Shown here piece after piece: positions 60,174-64,000 of a stretch of DNA of 64,000 nucleotides. The notes under the pieces are model-generated. The model was not told the origin of the DNA. It saw only the letters and a program-made list of their open reading frames with translations, and searched no databases. Each line of letters starts with the position of its first letter. The first letter of the stretch is position 1. Source of the stretch: Enterobacter dykesii (GTDB taxonomy: Bacteria > Pseudomonadota > Gammaproteobacteria > Enterobacterales > Enterobacteriaceae); NCBI RefSeq assembly GCF_008364625.2, contig NZ_CP126604.1, positions 4,278,001-4,342,000 of the forward strand. Direction: 5' to 3'. The translations under genes and the position numbers were made by a program.

Positions 60174-61043
60174 CTAGAGAATATCGTTCAGCATCACGCC
60201 CACGCCGATGCGGGTCTGGTTGAAGTTGTAATCGATAAGCGACTCGCCGTAACCGCTGTACACCTGAGTATAGATGCGGACATGCTTAGTCATTGGATAA
60301 CTTAAGCCCACTTCCGCACCGCCGTAGCCGGTGTTCCAGTTGTACTGGCCTTTGGCGCTGAGCACGGCATCGCCTAACTGATAGCCGACTTTAAGCTGGT
60401 AGTAGCCCATATATTTGGTGATATCCGGGTTGTCATCCGTACTGCCGACCACATACCACGGCTTCACTTCCACCATCCAGTTACCGTTCTGCGCCATCAG
60501 ACGCGTATAGGCACGGTTCCAGCTGCGGGATGTCGGGTCAGAGCGACCGTTGGAATCGTGGTTAAAGCCCACTTCGACATCGCGCAGCGTCCAGCCCGCA
60601 AACTCATAATCCGTTGCAAAACCGAGGAACAGCTGCGGCTCATAGTTGGTTTCACGGAACGGCGAGGACTCTCCGCTGTTAGAGAGCTGCCACCAGGATT
60701 TCTGCGTGTAAGACGCCCCGAGCACCGAGTTCGGCCCCAGAATACCGCGCCAGAACGGGAACGCGAGGCTGAGCTGGAACTTCACCTCATCTTTACGCGC
60801 ATTATCAGACCAGTTATAGGAGCTTATCGCCTCTTTGTTGAGATCGCTGGTCTGGGTGTAAATCACATAGTTGGTGTCATACGGATAGAGCGTGAACGGA
60901 TTGTCATGCTCCTGAAGAAGGTTCGCGATAATGCTACCGTGAACGGCAGGTTTATCATGCACCTCTTTGATCGTCGCTTCCTGCGCATATGCTGTGAGGG
61001 GCAGCGCAACCGCCGCCAGTAACCAGGCCAGATACGTCCGCAT
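60174..61043 (-). CDS. pldA: Outer membrane phospholipase A PldA
   Basis: 289 residues, as in E. coli. Signal peptide MRTYLAWLLAAVALPLTAYA, then a 12-stranded barrel. The catalytic site is N161-H162-D163-S164 within GFNHDSNGRSDPTSRSWNR. The enzyme dimerises with calcium and degrades phospholipids misplaced in the outer leaflet. GGAGAACACCC precedes the ATG. It is divergent from yigI. Confidence 0.97.
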   Translation of the reverse strand: MRTYLAWLLAAVALPLTAYAQEATIKEVHDKPAVHGSIIANLLQEHDNPFTLYPYDTNYVIYTQTSDLNKEAISSYNWSDNARKDEVKFQLSLAFPFWRGILGPNSVLGASYTQKSWWQLSNSGESSPFRETNYEPQLFLGFATDYEFAGWTLRDVEVGFNHDSNGRSDPTSRSWNRAYTRLMAQNGNWMVEVKPWYVVGSTDDNPDITKYMGYYQLKVGYQLGDAVLSAKGQYNWNTGYGGAEVGLSYPMTKHVRIYTQVYSGYGESLIDYNFNQTRIGVGVMLNDIL

Positions 61044-61206
61044 CGGGGGTGTTCTCCTGCAAAAGAGTAAAATTAGCTGAATAGTTATGTGGCGAACATT
61101 CTACAGACTTCTGCGACAACTGCTGCATCCTCGTTTCTGAAAGTGGAATTCCTTGTTGCCGAGGCATAAAATCAACATTTCGTTAACAATAAGGATGTGA
61201 TGCCTC

Positions 61207-61674
61207 ATGTCAGCCATGCTTACCGCCGAAGAAGTGTTAAAACTCGTGGGCGAGATTTTTGTCTACCATATGCCGTTTAACCGCGCGCTGGGACTGGAGC
61301 TGGAGCGTTACGAGAAAGACTTTGCCCAGCTGAGCTTCAACAACCAGCCGATGATGGTGGGCAACTGGGCGCAAAGTATTTTACACGGCGGCGTGATTGC
61401 CTCCGCGCTGGACGTGGCGGCAGGTCTGGTCTGCGTGGGCAGTACGCTGACCCGCCATGACACCATCAACGAAGACGAACTCCGGCAGCGTCTGGCGCGC
61501 ATGGGCACCATTGATTTACGCGTCGACTATCTTCGCCCGGGGCGCGGAAATCGCTTTACCTGTACCAGCAGCCTGCTGCGCGCGGGGAATAAAGTTGCCG
61601 TGGCGCGCGTTGAATTACACAATGAAGAACAGGTGTATATCGCCAGCGCAACCGCCACTTATATGGTGGGTTGA
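61207..61674 (+). CDS. yigI: Hotdog-fold acyl-CoA thioesterase YigI
   Basis: 155 residues, a PaaI-type hotdog thioesterase with the [14 protein letters not shown] active-site helix (about residue 60) and the DYLRPGRG strand. E. coli YigI acts on medium to long acyl-CoAs in vitro. It stands between pldA and rarD; rarD follows on the same strand after 51 bp. Confidence 0.92.
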   Translation: MSAMLTAEEVLKLVGEIFVYHMPFNRALGLELERYEKDFAQLSFNNQPMMVGNWAQSILHGGVIASALDVAAGLVCVGSTLTRHDTINEDELRQRLARMGTIDLRVDYLRPGRGNRFTCTSSLLRAGNKVAVARVELHNEEQVYIASATATYMVG

Positions 61675-61725
61675 GGCGGCAAAATCGGGTAAAATTAATT
61701 CACTTTTTTGTAACGGATTTTCCCG

Positions 61726-62622
61726 ATGGATGCTAAACAGACGCGGCAGGGCGTTTTACTCGCCCTTGCCGCTTATTTTATTTGGGGTATCGCCCCGGCG
61801 TATTTCAAGCTTATTGCCTACGTTCCGGCCGATGAGATCCTGACTCACCGCGTTATCTGGTCATTCTTCTTTATGATTGCGCTGATGAGCCTCAGCCGTC
61901 AGTGGTCGGGCGTCAAAACGCTGCTGCAAACCCCGAAAAAGATTTTCCTGCTGGCGCTCTCCGCGGTGCTGATTGGCGGCAACTGGCTGCTGTTTATCTG
62001 GGCGGTGAATAATCATCACATGCTTGAAGCGAGCCTGGGGTACTTCATTAACCCGCTGGTGAACATCGTGCTGGGGATGATTTTCCTCGGGGAGCGCTTC
62101 CGCCGGATGCAGTGGGTGGCGGTGATTCTGGCCTTCTGCGGCGTACTGGTGCAGCTCTGGACCTTCGGCTCGCTGCCGATTATTGCCCTCGGCCTGGCGT
62201 TCAGCTTTGCGTTCTACGGCCTGGTGCGTAAGAAGATTGCGGTTGAAGCACAGACGGGGATGCTGTTTGAAACCCTGTGGCTGCTGCCGGTAGCGGCGAT
62301 TTATCTCTTCGGCATTGCCGACAGCCCAACCAGCCACATGGGCAGCAACCCGTGGTCGCTGAACCTGATGCTGATGGCGGCGGGCGTGGTAACCACCATT
62401 CCACTGCTGTGCTTCACCGGTGCAGCGACGCGCCTGCGTCTCTCTACGCTGGGCTTCTTCCAGTACATTGGCCCGACGCTGATGTTCCTGCTGGCGGTGG
62501 TGTTTTACGGCGAAGTGCCGGGGGCGGATAAGATGGTGACGTTCGCCTTTATCTGGGTGGCGCTGGCGATTTTCGTCGCCGATGCGATTTATACCCAACG
62601 CAGGGTGCGTAAAGGGCTGTAA
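61726..62622 (+). CDS. rarD: EamA-family transporter RarD
   Basis: 298 residues, ten membrane helices in two EamA repeats (drug/metabolite transporter superfamily). The name comes from chloramphenicol sensitivity work; the natural substrate is unknown. The start MDAKQTRQGVLLALAAYFIWGIAPAYFKL matches the E. coli family. It is convergent with corA, with a palindrome between the stops. Confidence 0.94.
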   Translation: MDAKQTRQGVLLALAAYFIWGIAPAYFKLIAYVPADEILTHRVIWSFFFMIALMSLSRQWSGVKTLLQTPKKIFLLALSAVLIGGNWLLFIWAVNNHHMLEASLGYFINPLVNIVLGMIFLGERFRRMQWVAVILAFCGVLVQLWTFGSLPIIALGLAFSFAFYGLVRKKIAVEAQTGMLFETLWLLPVAAIYLFGIADSPTSHMGSNPWSLNLMLMAAGVVTTIPLLCFTGAATRLRLSTLGFFQYIGPTLMFLLAVVFYGEVPGADKMVTFAFIWVALAIFVADAIYTQRRVRKGL

Positions 62623-62627
62623 AGTTG

Positions 62628-62660
62628 CCCTCACCCTAACCCTCTCCCACAGGGAGAGGG
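62628..62660. repeat. Short dispersed palindrome, copy 3 (rarD/corA convergent junction)
   Basis: CCCTCACCCTAA followed by the perfect 9-bp stem CCCTCTCCC/GGGAGAGGG (62640-62660). It differs from the copy at 3134-3166 by one base over 33. It lies between two convergent stops, like the other two copies. Confidence 0.8.
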
Positions 62661-62674
62661 AATTCGCCTCGCTC

Positions 62675-63625
62675 TTACAGCCAGTTCCGGCGCTTGAAAT
62701 AGAGATACGGCGCCAGCCCCGCGAGGATCATAAAGATAATCGCCCCCGGATAGCCAAAGCTCCACTTCAGCTCCGGCATAAACTCGAAGTTCATCCCGTA
62801 GCTGGAGGCTACCAGCGTCGGCGGCAGGAACACCACGGAAACCACCGAGAAGATCTTGATGATGCGGTTCTGCTCGATGTTGATAAAGCCCATCGCCGCC
62901 TGCATCAGGAAGTTCACCTTCTGGAACAGGGATTCGTTGTGCGGCAGCAGGGATTCGATATCTCGTAAGATCTCACGCGCCTGCTCCAACTGACCGCCCG
63001 GCAGACGCGCCTTGCGCACCAGGAAGTTCAGCGCGCGCTGGGTATCCATCAGACACAAGCGCACCTTCCAGCCGATATCTTCCAGCTCCGCCAGCGTGGA
63101 GAGCGCTTCGTCGTACTCATCGCCCTGATGGCCTTCCATGATCACGCGGCTCAGCTTTTCCAGATCGCTGTAGATGTTTTCAATTTCGTCCGCCAGCTGT
63201 TCAATTTTGGTCTCGAACAGATCGAGCAGCAGTTCGTAAGCGTTACCGTCCACCATTGCCTGGCTGCGGGCGCGCATGCGGTAGAGGCGGAATGCCGGCA
63301 GCTCACGCTCGCGCAGGGTAAACAGACGGCCGTCGCGAATGGTAAACGCCACGGTGGAGTTACCCGCGTGGTCTTCCGCATCTTCAAAGAAGAAGAAGGA
63401 GTGAATATGCAGACCGTCTTCGTCTTCAAAAAAACGCGCGGATGCTTCGATGTCTTCCAGTTCCGGGCGGGTTGCCAGGCTTTGCCCCAGTTCAGATTGT
63501 ACGCGAAGGCGTTCATCGTCGTCCGGCTCGACCAGATCCACCCATACGGCATCAATGAGGGGCTGTGACTCTTCGGCTTCAAGCCGAGTCAGTCGGTTAT
63601 TTTCGAGTTGAAATGCGCTCAACAT
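62675..63625 (-). CDS. corA: Magnesium/cobalt/nickel channel CorA
   Basis: 316 residues. The large N-terminal cytosolic funnel (1-250) and two C-terminal membrane helices are typical; the GMN selectivity motif is in [13 protein letters not shown] near residue 280 and the basic C-terminus (YFKRRNWL) closes the protein. It forms the homopentameric main Mg2+ channel. The ATG at 63625 with TTGGGAG upstream gives the E. coli start [15 protein letters not shown]; the frame open to 63673 has no family match. A structured leader lies upstream. Confidence 0.98.
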   Translation of the reverse strand: MLSAFQLENNRLTRLEAEESQPLIDAVWVDLVEPDDDERLRVQSELGQSLATRPELEDIEASARFFEDEDGLHIHSFFFFEDAEDHAGNSTVAFTIRDGRLFTLRERELPAFRLYRMRARSQAMVDGNAYELLLDLFETKIEQLADEIENIYSDLEKLSRVIMEGHQGDEYDEALSTLAELEDIGWKVRLCLMDTQRALNFLVRKARLPGGQLEQAREILRDIESLLPHNESLFQKVNFLMQAAMGFINIEQNRIIKIFSVVSVVFLPPTLVASSYGMNFEFMPELKWSFGYPGAIIFMILAGLAPYLYFKRRNWL

Positions 63626-63748
63626 GACCGGGACTCCCAATGCAAAAAATATCGGACAGTTCGGTGGGCACACAGAAACAAATTGGGTTTCAGACCATTA
63701 AACAGCCTGACTCAGCGCGACGGGAATAATGCAGGTCGCTGACAACCA

Positions 63749-63780
63749 CTAAGGCCATCAGCAAGAGGAGATAGCCTTAG
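63749..63780 (-). promoter_or_regulatory. Attenuator-like hairpin in the corA leader
   Basis: CTAAGGC (63780-63774) pairs perfectly with GCCTTAG (63755-63749) around an 18-base loop. The TAA of the candidate leader ORF lies inside the 5' arm, so ribosome position at that stop would decide whether the stem forms. Confidence 0.55.
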
Positions 63781-63833
63781 GAGTTGTTCCTGGATGACAG
63801 GGAATTGAGCCAGTATCTACTGGGTGTGTCCAA
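63777..63833 (-). CDS. corL: Candidate leader peptide of corA
   Basis: An 18-codon ORF with a TTG start at 63833 and TAA at 63779-63777. It encodes DTPSRYWLNSLSSRNNS after the initiator. AAGAGGA lies about 9 bases upstream of the start. In Salmonella, corA is preceded by a short ORF, corL, whose translation controls Rho-dependent termination in the leader. Position (about 150 bp before corA), size and the hairpin over its stop codon fit that model. A 7-codon ATG frame at 63867-63847 is an alternative but has no visible ribosome site. I name it by analogy and context. Confidence 0.5.
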   Translation of the reverse strand: MDTPSRYWLNSLSSRNNS

Positions 63834-64000
63834 GGCGAATGTCCTCTTAGCGTAATCGTGCGCGCATGTTACGCCAGCTATAACTGTGGCGTCAACACGC
63901 AACGGAACGCTGAAGGGCATTAATTGACCTTCACTGTATAAGGCTAGCAGATTATTACAAAATAATGATATTTTTCTGAATGTTAGACCGTTTCCAGCTT
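63834..64000 (-). other. corA upstream region
   Basis: About 165 bp without a gene I can support. A possible corA promoter is TTCCGT, 18 bases, TTATAG, with the -10 at 63883-63878, which would give a leader of roughly 250 nt. A small inverted repeat TGAAGG/CCTTCA lies near 63910-63935. The rest is A/T-rich. Confidence 0.4.

Noticed and set aside
63847..63867. Seven-codon ATG frame in the corA leader
   Set aside because: No ribosome site and too close to the likely transcription start; the TTG-started 18-codon frame fits better.

Overview
The window is chromosomal DNA from a member of the Enterobacteriaceae. Nearly every gene matches an Escherichia coli K-12 counterpart in length and family motifs. 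The base composition is uniform and I see no transposase, integrase, phage gene or CRISPR array. A CelY-type cellulase downstream of birA and the REP-type palindromes point to Enterobacter or a close relative (Lelliottia, Leclercia, Klebsiella side); the genus is an inference.

Layout. (1) Positions 1-22.7 kb form the yhj/bcs block: yhjG (cut by the left edge), the c-di-GMP phosphodiesterase pdeH behind a clear sigma-28 promoter, kdgK, the peptidase-like yhjJ, dctA, the HAMP-GGDEF-EAL gene pdeK, and a complete E. coli-type cellulose locus. That locus is bcsR-bcsQ-bcsA-bcsB-bcsZ-bcsC on the minus strand, divergent from bcsE-bcsF-bcsG. All parts are intact: synthase and periplasmic partner, outer-membrane porin, BcsZ cellulase, cytosolic regulators, and the BcsG phosphoethanolamine transferase. 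(2) 22.7-25.7 kb is a minus-strand run murB-birA-celY. The last gene is a second GH8 endoglucanase and is convergent with bcsG. (3) 25.8-31.2 kb is a complete rRNA operon on the minus strand: P1 and P2 promoters, leader antitermination region, 16S, tRNA-Ile(GAT), tRNA-Ala(TGC), 23S, 5S, terminator. (4) 31.2-63.6 kb is the conserved hemG to corA region: hemG, trkH, yigZ, pepQ, the fatty-acid oxidation operon fadBA with a FadR operator, fre, ubiD, rfaH, tatD, tatABC, ubiEJB, rmuC, udp with twin CRP sites, dlhH, metE/metR with met boxes, bioP, yigL, pldB, rhtB, rhtC, recQ, pldA, yigI, rarD and corA. (5) The right edge holds the corA leader, with a candidate short leader ORF overlapping an attenuator-like hairpin.

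How it fits together. The left third is a cellulose/motility control block: two c-di-GMP phosphodiesterases flank a synthase whose BcsA PilZ domain and BcsE both sense c-di-GMP. The right half is housekeeping: heme, potassium, beta-oxidation, ubiquinone, Tat export, methionine, phospholipid turnover and magnesium.

The main departure from E. coli order is at the rRNA operon. hemG flanks rrnA in K-12 and murB-birA flanks rrnB, but here both flank one operon. birA then leads into celY and the inverted bcs block instead of coaA. I found no undescribed defence, mobile or biosynthetic system. The best leads are these rearranged junctions, celY behind birA, the corA leader, and a palindrome reused at three convergent gene ends.
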